Of a stretch of 64,000 nucleotides of DNA, positions 1-9,791 are shown in pieces; within the stretch, counting starts at the first letter, position 1; the number at the start of each line of letters is the position of its first letter. The DNA lies in the NCBI RefSeq assembly GCF_963169125.1, contig NC_084796.1, forward strand, positions 87,280,888 through 87,344,887, given 5' to 3'. The notes under the pieces are model-generated. The model saw nothing but the letters and a program-made list of their open reading frames with translations. It was not told the origin of the DNA and made no database searches. This DNA is from Humulus lupulus (lineage: Eukaryota > Streptophyta > Magnoliopsida > Rosales > Cannabaceae). The translations under genes were made by a program, and so were the position numbers.

Positions 1-893
1 GGGACATCTCTCGTAATCAGTACATTTGGAAATTAAAGGTAAGAAAATTGCACCCGGTTGTGAATTTATAATGGGACTAAGGGTTCCCTGTTTTGTATGC
101 TTTATAAAGGATGGTATTATGCCATATGAATAACAAGAAAATGGCCTAAGAGTGCCGGAGTTTACATTGGCGCACAGGGTGCGGCTTAGCCACTAGTAGC
201 TGAGGAGAGCTTATTATTCACTGAGCTCGGTTTAAGCGGACCGGAGTTAGTGGGGTTAAACAGAGGGTGTGACCTAAGGGCGTCGACCCTAATTATCATT
301 TGATTTGATTATTATTATTGGTTGATGGATTTGTCATCCTGAATAGCTGAGTGTTGGTTTGTTAATTTTCTGGGTATGTCTATGAACTATGTGATTAATG
401 TGGTATGCTAAGTGTAAGAACATGCCTTAAGAGTTATCTAATTGTTATCATTGTTTGTAATAAGATGCCATGTTTTCTTGCTGGGCCTTGGCTCACTGGT
501 GCTACGTGGTGCAAGTAAAGGAAAGGGTAAGCCTGATCAGCCTTGAATCGGAGAGCTCTGAAGGCGGAATGTACATGATCAGCTGCTCAGCCACCACGGT
601 TGAGGAGGAGACAGGAACAGGAGGGCCATAAATATCTATTTTGCCCTTAGAGTGGCTAGTAGTTGTTTGTACACTAGAAATTTCGTAAACTGACTTTCAA
701 ACACTGTTTCTTCTAGGATCCCTTGTAAAAAATGTTTAGTTATATAAAATGTATCTTTTGTGACCAAAACCTTTTAACTCTAATTCATTAATGGTTTCAG
801 TGATACATTTTTTTTAACTAAATGACTTGATTAGCAAGTCCTGCACCTTTATAAATACAAAGTGTAGCGGTCTTGGCTATCTAGAGTGTTACA
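1..893 (+). repeat. 3' part of a large LTR, left end outside the window
   Basis: The stretch ends in GTGTTACA and matches in layout the 3' parts of the other large LTRs here. It has the AGGTAAGAAAA box near base 36, the CTTGCTGGGCCTTGGCTCAC box near 478 followed by a GTGGTGCA/GTAAAGG junction, an inter-box stretch resembling 62040-62150, a GGATCCC box near 716 and the terminal box. The 5-bp TSD cannot be tested because the left end lies outside; it should equal TGCTC (894-898). From the Met-tRNA primer site beside the sister copy at 46082 I infer a Ty3/gypsy Tekay/Del-like LTR, probably solo. Confidence 0.7.
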
Positions 894-975
894 TGCTCTT
901 TGGTTTTGTCTATATGAGGAATAGGAATGGGACCCTATTATAGAAACAAAATATGCACTTAACTGTAAATAATCA

Positions 976-2179
976 ATGTATTTTTTTTTATTGGCAGATT
1001 TGAAGTTTGAGTTATTCACAATTAGTGTGCATCATGGGGGAGGTGGTTCATTCATCTTGATGGGGGAGATAGATTATTTTGATTACTGTGGTTGGGAATG
1101 TTTCAGCAGGTATGATTTGGAGAAAATTGCAATGGATATTGGGTATGAGCTGCCTGTTGGTTTTTGGTGGAGGCCATATGGGAACTTTGTACACAAAAGT
1201 GTCATGTTAGTTTCAGATGAAGATATTAGGATAATGATCTTTGATATGAAAGCAAGGAGGTATAGGATGGTTGATATCTTCTTGGTCTTGCCTTACAAGG
1301 ATTATGTGGCTCCTGCTGTCAGTTACTATGAAACTATCACTCTACCAAAATGTAGAATTGAAGAGTTACCAGATGATGCTGAAGTGGATATGGATGGTTG
1401 AGTAAATGCAGAGGGTTTTCCTGAGGGATTTGTCACTGATGGTAGTGAAGAGGATGTGGATGTGGATGATGTTGAAGAGGTAGATGATGCCCCTGATTTG
1501 GTTGTTTTGGACAGTGATGAAGAAGAAGAAGTCTTGGCCTGAGATGATTATTTTGAACCCCAGGAACCAGCTGAAATCGAAGCCCATGAACCCAACTTCA
1601 AAGCCCATGAAACAGAGTTACCCTTCCCACCCCAAGCCCAAATACCACCTCAAACTCATGAAGCCCATGAAACAGAGTTACCCTTCCCACCCTAAGCCCA
1701 AATACCACCTCAAACTCATGAAGCCCATGAACCCAACTTCAAAGTACCCGAAGCCCAAATACCACCTCAAGATCATGAAAAAGAGTTACCCTTCCCACCC
1801 CAAGCCCAAGTACCATCTCAAGAAGACCAAGTAGATCCTGAATTAGAAGATAACACTACGACTGAGACTAAAAGAACAGGCAAGCAGCCCCTAAGGAAGT
1901 GTAACAAGAAGAGGAGAAAGGGGAAGAGGAAGGCTGAGAAAGATGATGACTTTCTGTTGGAAGAGGAAGATTATGCTGATGATGGTGAACATAAAAATGA
2001 TCTAGAGAACACAACTGATCCAAGAAAATGGTGGTCTTCAGTGCAGAGCATTGCAATGAGCAAGATTATGTTGATTCTGAAGGAGTAATATATGAGGATG
2101 ATCTCAACTGCCTGTGTAATGATGATGAGCACACTGTTAGAAAGAGTAAGAGTGAATACAACCTTGCTAACAAGTTTAG
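976..2179 (+). pseudogene. MULE transposase, N-terminal block (broken)
   Basis: An open stretch at 976-1401 gives about 140 residues resembling the PB1-like N-terminal domain of plant MuDR-type transposases. The true exon probably starts after the acceptor at 996-997 (TTGGCAG). The same frame continues past a TGA at 1399-1401 into an acidic Asp/Glu linker, another TGA at 1540-1542, a Pro-rich repeat block and a Lys/Arg patch. The segment at about 2028-2179, in another frame, should lead into the DNA-binding domain. It then stops at the TTTAG target site of element A and resumes at 13909. Several stops and a frameshift make it a pseudogene. The domain name is inferred from sequence style. Confidence 0.7.
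1566..1824 (+). repeat. Imperfect about 60-bp tandem repeats coding a Pro-rich segment
   Basis: Units built on CCCATGAAACAGAGTTACCC, CCCAAGCCCAAATACCACCT and CAAACTCATGAAG recur three to four times, with the last units partly rearranged. Read in the transposase frame they encode repeats of the type HETELPFPPQAQIPPQ. One copy carries a TAA at 1693-1695 where its sister has CAA. The repeat length is near a multiple of three, so copy-number change kept the frame while the gene was alive. Confidence 0.75.
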
Positions 2180-2816
2180 TGTTTACCCAAAAATGGACTA
2201 CCTGATGACGTGGCAGGATTGATCTACACATGGGAAACACGTGGCAGTTTTAAGTGAGCATATCCTCCTCGACCCTCGACCAGGAGATCATTGGCTTATC
2301 AAGTATCATAATCATGGGCGACCACCCTGGTCACATATATTCAGTTATCTCCTTCAAATATGCACTCTTGTAATTACGTATTAATTGTAATTTTCATTAT
2401 TATTTAGATACTCATGTATTAAGTGTAATTAAGGCCCATTGGCCCATTTAAACCTCCTGGAGCCTATAAATAAGAATCAAAGGGCTTAAGAGAGAGGATT
2501 TTTGGTTTTTTGAACATTTGGCTTGAGAACGCTTGAGCTAAGAGATTCCAAGAGAGAAAAAGAGTGTTGTTATCCATCACAATTGTATTTATCTGAGATC
2601 TAGTGAAACTCGTGAACCCTAGTTCATTGATCACTATTCTTGGAATACTACATCAATAAGAACACTAAGTGAACATAGGTTGTTACCATTCTATTGGAGC
2701 CGAACCACTATAAATCGTTTGTGTTGTTTATCTTTTTGTCTGGAGTTCTTCTCATTTTCATCTTACTTTATATCATTTATTTGACTCCGTGTCGTTGACC
2801 AATTCGAGGGTCAACA
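2180..2816 (+). repeat. Element A 5' LTR (637 bp)
   Basis: Begins TGTTTACCC and ends GGGTCAACA. A TATA box (TATAAATA) lies at 2465-2472, so transcription would start about 30 bp downstream. A GCCGAACCACTATAAA motif at 2698-2713 is shared with the LTRs of elements D and G. I count 24 differences from the 3' LTR, all upstream of base 2536, and none after. Confidence 0.93.
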
Positions 2817-2819
2817 TTT

Positions 2820-2838
2820 TGGTGCTATCATTGAGAGA
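2820..2838 (+). other. Element A primer-binding site region
   Basis: TGGTGCTATCATTGAGAG begins four bases after the 5' LTR. The corresponding sites of element B (34257) and element D (29923) differ from it by only one or two bases in the first 18. It should pair with the 3' end of a tRNA whose acceptor end reads ...AAAGCACCA or similar. I cannot name the tRNA. Confidence 0.7.
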
Positions 2839-2865
2839 CGAACTCAAGACTTCTAATAAAATAAA

Positions 2866-4754
2866 ATGGCGAAAACATCTAGAAAGACGGGACAAACTTC
2901 TAGTGCTGCATCCACCCAGCCTCCTCCACAAAATGTGGTTGAAGATGAACCATAGTTGGATTTCAAAGAGGAGGAGATGGATTCTAAGACCTCAAGGACA
3001 ACACTGATTGTGTTGCAGGAGGAGTTATCCAATCTGAGGGCTAATCAGGAGAATGTGGCTGAGACGATGGCGTTGTAGCAGAGGGAAATCGACCTTCAAC
3101 GTCAAGAGTTGAATGAGTGGTAGGCTGTCATGGACCGCCGACAGAGAGATGCCACTACCGCCCTGGAAGCAGCCATTCAGTTGGCCCGAGGACAACGTAC
3201 ACCAACTTCTCAACTGAATCAGCCACCAAGTGTACCACCACAAAAAGGCCCAAACCCAAGTCCTCCACCTCAGTCAGCAAGATCTCAGAGGCCAGAACAA
3301 CCTTATGTGGCTCAACAGGATATTCCATTTCAAAATCCTGAGCAACAACCACCTTCTTGTTCTGGTCGAGATAATCCCCAACAGCAAAGGCAGAATAGTG
3401 CCGGACAGCCTCCCTGAAGCCCTAGACACAAAACTGCTGAGGAACTGAATCCTCCGAGCAGGGGACAAGATCCTTCTGCTAACAGAAGGCATGCCAAGTC
3501 TGGCTCTGTGGTCAAGGCCTCCCCACGACATAATAATGCCTGGGGACCCACCGACCAACGCAGGCCTCCCCCTGACGCTCAAGAGGTACCAACAAGAGGA
3601 GGTGACAGTGTGATTAGCAGGTCATGACATAACCGATCACATTTTAGAGATGGCAAGGCTACAATGAAGTTAATTCTGGCAGAGGAAATGCTGATCGAAG
3701 ACAAGGAGAGAAGGGTGGAGAGCGGAATCCCCCACCAAGAGAAAATAGGCCTGCGAGCCAGAACACTGGGGGGCAGCCTAGGCAACCTAACGTCTTTGAT
3801 CGGTTGGGTGCTAGTGAGCAAAGGCATAGAGATGATGACTTGAGGGATGTGCTCAACGATAGGCGGGAAAGGCACGATGAGTACGCTCCTCCAACACCTG
3901 CCGCCCCAGCGTTACCAAACGCAGTACAGGCCCAGATTGATGTGCTGAATCAGGTCGTACAACAGCTAGTGGGGAGCCGAACATCCCACATCGAGTATGA
4001 TCGGAGAAGAGGAACTCCATTCATACAGAGAATAGCAATGGCAGAAACCCCAAGAAAATTTAAGATGCCAATATTGCCCAACTTTGATGGATATGGGGAC
4101 CCGGTATCTCATGTGAATAAATTTGAGATACAAATGGACATCCAGAAGGTTTCGGATGATGCTCGCTACAGAATCTTTTCGGCCACCTTATCCGATACTG
4201 CTCAGAAATGGTTTTTCAAATTCCCTCCTGCTAGCATAGTGTCATGGGAGATGTTCGTAAAGGAGTTCTACAGGAAATTCTACGCTGATCGAGTACATCC
4301 GACTGAAGCCAACCAAATGGTCGAGATACACCAGAAGGAGGGAGAATCCTTAAAGGAATATGTCCAGTGTTTTATGCGAGCAGCAACTGGAGCTAAGATG
4401 GTTGGCGATGGGAGGAAAATGATGGCACTTACTGCTGGAGTGTGGCGCCACTCACCCCTCTGGAACAGTTTAAGGAAGAATGGGGTGAAGAGTACCCAAG
4501 AATTCCTGGATCGAGCAGACCGGTACATCAAGCTCGAAGAGGCAATTCCTAATGAAGGGAAGTCGCCTGCAAGAGACAAGGGACCAAAGGAAGATCCCGC
4601 CAAAGTCACCAATGGGTCAGATAAACCCAACAGCAACAGCAAAAACAATGGGAAAATGGTGGAAAAAGGGCAAACAATGAGCCATCGACATTTGAGAATA
4701 AGCGCCCTAAGGGTAACAGATACGAGCCAAGATTCACCAATTACACGGCCCTAG
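2866..4754 (+). pseudogene. Element A gag (broken)
   Basis: Capsid-type gag of a Tat element. The start ATG at 2866 is the first after the primer site. In-frame stops occur at 2953 (TAG), 3076 (TAG), 3121 (TAG), 3415 (TGA) and 3625 (TGA), followed by a frameshift before 3804. The open stretch 3804-4754 (316 residues) holds the Retrotrans_gag core: a region beginning PRKFKMPILPNFDGYGDP, then a Trp-rich motif near 4205-4250 and the FYRKFYADR stretch near 4265-4290. Upstream lies a Gln/Pro-rich, charged leader. Most early stops are one C>T change from Gln or Arg codons. Confidence 0.88.
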
Positions 4755-5781
4755 TCGAAAGCAGAGTGGAGCTGTACCAGGCGACCAGCACCAATGTCCC
4801 TTACAAGCGACCAGCTCCGATAAGGAAAGATATCTCCAAGAGAGATACAATCAAGCTTTGTCATTTTCACAACGACTATGGTCATGACACCAATGAGTGC
4901 AACCAGCTGAAAGATGAAATTGAGTTCCTTATCAAACAAGGACACCTGAGGAGAAACGTACGAGCCACTGGAGGTTCTCAGCAAGAGGCTCAGGGAGGTA
5001 ATGAGCAGGCACCTGTACGCCAACACTCGCCCCCTTTACAGCCCGCTCCCGTGGCGGGTACGCTGCTAACAATCTGTGGCGGACCACACCTAGCAGGAGA
5101 TAGTGGGAAGGCAAGGGAGTGATATGCCCGAACATTACGCCACGACCAAGACATTGAAATGCTGAATGTGGAGGAGCGAACTCCCAAGAAAGCTCGAACA
5201 GAGGAAGAACTGGTAACTTTCTCTAAGCTTGACGCTCACATGTCCGATTCCCTCATTTGGACCTTCTGGTCGTGGATGTCCAAATCGCCAATATGATGGT
5301 TAAGTAGGTGTTAGTGGACACAGGGAGCTCAGTAAATATTCTGTATAAGTCTTCGTTGGAAAGGATGAAGTTGTCCGTGAAGGATTTGGAGCCATGCAAC
5401 CAAACCATTTATGGTTTTTCTGGTGAAAGGCTCGCGCCAACATGGTCGATCAGGCTTTCGATCACAGCAGGAACTGCACCTACGAACAGGACATTACTCA
5501 CAACTTTTATAGTAGTTGATTGTCCTTCTACATATAATGCTATTATTGGAAGGCCTATTCTAGTCGACATGCGAGCCGTAACCTCGGTTTGGCACCTCGC
5601 CATGAAGTTTCCAACTGACGCAAGGATAGGATGCGTGTTGGGTAACCAGCGAGAAACAAGGGAATGCTACAATTCCTCAATTACTAAATCGAAAAAGAGT
5701 GGATCGAGGGAAGAAGCCGAAAAAGGGTTGCAATTAGCCAATGAGATACAAGCCCAATCAGGTGAGCACGTCACCAAATAG
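4755..5781 (+). pseudogene. Element A nucleocapsid knuckle and aspartic protease (broken)
   Basis: A zinc knuckle of the form C-x2-H-x4-H-x4-C lies at about 4859-4900, within the open stretch 4766-5122, which ends in TGA. Further stops follow before the open stretch 5308-5781. This carries the retropepsin signature LVDTGSS (catalytic Asp codon at 5317) and the IIGRP flap-side motif about 70 residues on. The protease would cleave the gag-pol polyprotein. The repeated stops and a frame change between 5122 and 5308 rule out a working polyprotein. Confidence 0.85.
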
Positions 5782-5901
5782 GGTGTTGCCCAAAGTGAGG
5801 ATAGGGATTTAGATCCTCACTTTGGGGATTTTGAAGAAGATGTAGGACCAGTCGAGGACCTCGAGGAGGTCCAACTCGATGAGTCAGATCCGACCAGGGT
5901 T

Positions 5902-7200
5902 GTGAAAGTCGGTAAAAACTTAGAGACAACAACAAAACAAAAACTGGTGGAATTTTTGAAGAAGAACCAGAAGGTCTTTGCCTGGTCGCACAAAGATATG
6001 GTTGGGATTGACCCAGCAGTTATCAGCCATATCCTGAACATAGATAAAAAATTTCCACCAGTACAACAGAAAAGAAGGCTGCTCGACAAAGATAGATCGA
6101 AAACACTAAAAGAAGAAGTCGAGAAGCTGAAGGAGAACATATTCATCAGGGTAGCGTTTTATCCATCATGGGTCTCTAATTTCGTACTGGTTCCCAGACC
6201 AAATAACAAGTGGAGAACATGCGTGGATTTCACAGACCATAATAAAGCATGCCCGAAGGATTGTTTCCCACTCCCAAGGATCAACCAACTGGTCGATGCC
6301 ACTTCAGGGTACGAGATCCTATCATTCATGGATGCATATTTTGGGTATAATCATATTAGCATGCACCCACCTGATGAGGATCGCACTAGCTTTCGAATTG
6401 ATATAGGGCTTTACTGTTACAAAGTAATGCCTTTCGGTTTGAAAAACGCTGGTGCGACTTACCAGCAATTAGTCAATCACATGTTCAAAGAGTTGATCGG
6501 AGTAAACATGGAAGTATATGTTGATGACATGCTGGTTAAGTTGAAGAAGGTAGAAGAACACATTAGGGACCTACAAGAGTGCTTCAACATCTTAAACAAG
6601 TATCAGATGAAGCTGAATCCCCTTAAGTGTTCCTTCGGAGTTGGATCAGGGAAATTATTGGGATTTATAGTGGACTCACGAGGCATTGAAGCTAATCTCA
6701 AAAAGATCAAGGCCCTAATCGAGATGAAGTCGCCAACAAAGATAAAAGATGTTCAATTCTTAACCGGGAGGATTGCTGCCTTAAGTAGATTTATTTCCAA
6801 ATCTATGGACAAGTGCGTCCCATTTTTTAATCTACTTAGGGGCAATAAGAAATTCGAATGGACGGAGGAGTGCGAACAGGCTTTCCAGGATCTAAAGTCT
6901 CATATGTTGCAACCACTGATTTTATCTAAGCTGGTTGAAAAGGAAACTTTGTTCATCTATTTGGATGTCACAGAATATGCTGCTAGTGTTGTCCTGGTAA
7001 GAGAGGAGGAACAGGTGCAAAAGGCTATGTATTATATAAGCAAAAGGCTAATAGGAGCAGAACTGTGATATCTACCCATTGAGAAATTAGCCTACTTCTT
7101 GATCTTAGCCTCCAGAAAGCTACGACCATACTTCCAAGCTCACCCCATCGCAGTACTCACCTACCAGCCACTATGGCAAGTCCTGTAGGAACCAGAAGTC
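5902..7200 (+). pseudogene. Element A reverse transcriptase and first RNase H (nearly open)
   Basis: An open stretch of 388 residues (5902-7068) covers the Ty3/gypsy reverse transcriptase. It shows the fingers motif WRTCVDF near 6210, FMDAYFGYNHI near 6325, the MPFGLKNAGATYQ block near 6430 and the catalytic YVDD at 6517-6528. The connection and the start of an RNase H-like domain follow. A TGA at 7066-7068 (one change from CGA) and a TAG near 7186 interrupt the same frame before it reopens at 7213. The motifs themselves are intact, so inactivation is by nonsense and not by active-site loss. Confidence 0.92.
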
Positions 7201-7212
7201 ACTGGTCGATTA

Positions 7213-9080
7213 TTGAAATGGGCAGTTGAACTTGGACAGTTCGATATTTATTACTTGCGACGAGCTGCAATAAAGGGACAAGCTCTATCAAATTTTGTCA
7301 CAGAATTTACGGGGCTCCAGGACATTGAGCCGACAGAAGAAGCTGAACCTCAAAGCCAAACTCCCTCTTGGAAGTTGTTCGTAGATGGCTCTTCTAACGT
7401 GCACAACGCTGGAGCGGGTGTGATTGTGGTCACGCTTGAAGGACATCATTTCCACTACGCAATCAGATTCGACTTCACAACGTCCAATAACGAAGCCGAG
7501 TATGAAGCTCTGCTCACAAGATTAAGATTAGCCAAGGCCATGAACATAAAGTTGCTTGAAATCTATAGTGACTCCCAGTTAGTGGTTAATCAAATTATCG
7601 GAGAATATCAAGCCAGGGGTCTAAAGATGGTTGCTTATTTAAATAAAGCAAAGGATTTGTTGGCACAATTTGAAAAATATACTCTCCAGCAGGTACCTCG
7701 CGACCAGAACTCAAATGCTGATGCTTTGGCCAAGTTAGCAAGTGCAAAGGATGCTGACACCTTAAATATAGTGCTTGTTGAACGTTTATCCGCTCCAAGC
7801 ATCCAAATAGAAGAAACCTCCCTGGTAATCCAAGCAGCAGACACATCGATGGCACCTTTCATTGAGTACTTAGAACATGGAGTATTACCATCAGACAGAA
7901 ACAAAGCAAGAGCCCTCCAGAGGCAGTCAGCTCAGTTTATCCTGGTCGACGGAGTTTTATACAGAAGGGGGTACTCAATGCCACTTCTAAGGTGTGTTTC
8001 AAAAGAAAAGGCTAAATCATTAATGCGAGAAGTCCACGAAGGTTTTAGTGGAGATCATGTTGGGGGGCAGAGTTTATCAAAAAAGATCTTAAGGCAAGGA
8101 TACTTCTGGAAAACAATGAATGAAGACTCTGCGGATTTTGTTCAAAAATGCGACAAGTGCCAAAGATTTTCCAAGATACCACGAGCAGTCCGCAATGAGC
8201 TAAAACAGACTCAAAGCTCGTGGCCATTCGCAGTGTGGGGAATAGACTGGATTGGGTCTTTGCTCACGAGAAAAGGCAACGTCAAGTATGTTGTGGTTGC
8301 TGTTGACTACTTCACAAAGCGGGTCGAAGTTGATCCACTTGCAACAATAATGACCAAGAAAGTTCTCGATTTTGTGGTCAAGAACATCGTGTGTCGCTAT
8401 GGGCTGCCAAGGAAGATTGTTTCAGATAATGGCACACAATTTGATAGTGATCTGTTCACTGATTTTGTGAAAGGCATGGGATTATCAAGAGTTTTTCTTC
8501 AATAGTTCATCCACAGGAAAACAGACAGGTTGAAGCTGTCAACAAGACACTGAAGGATACTCCGAAGAAAAGGCATGAAGAATCGAAGGGGGCATGGCCA
8601 GAACAGTTACCTGAAGTCATTTGGTCGTACAGAACATCCCACCAAACAACAACAGGCCATACTCCATTTTCCTTGGCCTATGGGTATGAAGCTATGTTTC
8701 CTGTTGAATTAGATCCGCCATCGCATCGAAGGTTAGCATACGATCAAGACGTTAATAGTCAGTTATTGATGGAATCTTTTGATTTGGTCGATGAAAGGCG
8801 TGAGCAATCTCAACTCCGAGTAGCAGCTTACCAGCAAAAGGTCGCTCGGTATTTCAACTCTAAAGTATGCGAAAGAAAATTTAATGCGGGAGATTTGGTA
8901 CTTAGAAGATTTTTCCTCAACACCCACGATCAAGCTGCTGGAGTGCTTGGACCTAACCGGGAAGGGTCATACCAAATCAAAGAAGTCCTTAATCCAGGCA
9001 CCTATAAACTTACTCCCTTAAATGGAGATCTCATTCCTCGCTATTGGAATGGAGAACACATGCTCAAGTATTATCAATAA
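7213..9080 (+). pseudogene. Element A second RNase H and integrase (frameshifted)
   Basis: The stretch 7213-8505 starts with the end of the first RNase H, then a complete second RNase H: FVDGSS (Asp at about 7384), NNEAEYEAL, YSDSQLVV and NADALAKL supply the D-E-D-D set. The extra archaeal-type RNase H is a known Tat trait. An H2C2 zinc-binding domain follows near 8036-8165, then the integrase core with WGIDW and SDNGTQF. The frame breaks at about 8500. The third catalytic residue (in the PQENRQ...E stretch near 8525) and the C-terminal tail up to the TAA at 9078-9080 continue in another frame. No chromodomain is visible. Confidence 0.92.
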
Positions 9081-9791
9081 ACACTTCTTTTTAAAGAATT
9101 GGCTTGTATTAATTTCACTTTTTACAAGTTTATGAACAAGGGTTAGTCAATCATATGACTGATCGCTTATAAGTGTAAGATCAAATTTTTGATCACTCGT
9201 ACAGACACGATTGTCCATTTATTATGAGAATTAAAAGGAACTGTGCGCAGCCAGTTATTCTTGCCAATTATTGTATTTACTACAAGTATTTTCTCATTAC
9301 ATGTATTGTTTTGCTCTATTATCATTTCTATAAGTATTTATTCTGAGCAGTAATGTTCGAACAGGTCTTGGTCAAGGCAAGTGACCAAGGACCTTAAGCT
9401 CCTGAATCACTTGGGGGCATATAAGGTATCAAGTAAGCAAAGCATATCAATAAGTATATGTAAACACACGAGAAAAAGAAGGGAAAGCATGCTACGGTAC
9501 TTAGAGCATTTTTCAAAATTTTGTTTAAATTTTATTAAATCAAAACAAAGTGCTATGCTAAGTTCGGTCATGCGAACAGATGTTATAATAAAGTGCAAAT
9601 ATTATAATGTCAAAAATAAAATCCTTTTCACTGTGAGCAGTTTCTGCTCGGATGAAATTGTTAATTAAAAGAAAAAGCTGCCTGTTCAGCAAAAAAGTAA
9701 ATTGTCTTTACATCACGAACCGAGGTTCGTGTGTCCCAAGTTACAAATTAAAATAAATACAGGTAAAAATTTATGAGGCAATAGGAGGATC
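9081..9791. other. Spacer between pol and the antisense gene in element A
   Basis: No believable coding sequence. The stretch is AT-rich and holds ACTTGGGGGCATA near 9409-9421, which resembles the element's own 3' polypurine tract. The two convergent transcription units (pol from the left, the accessory gene from the right) should terminate here. Confidence 0.6.

Noticed and set aside
1484..1834. Open frame giving a Lys/Pro/Ser/His repeat protein
   Set aside because: It is another frame of the repeat block whose transposase-frame reading is a sensible Pro-rich linker.
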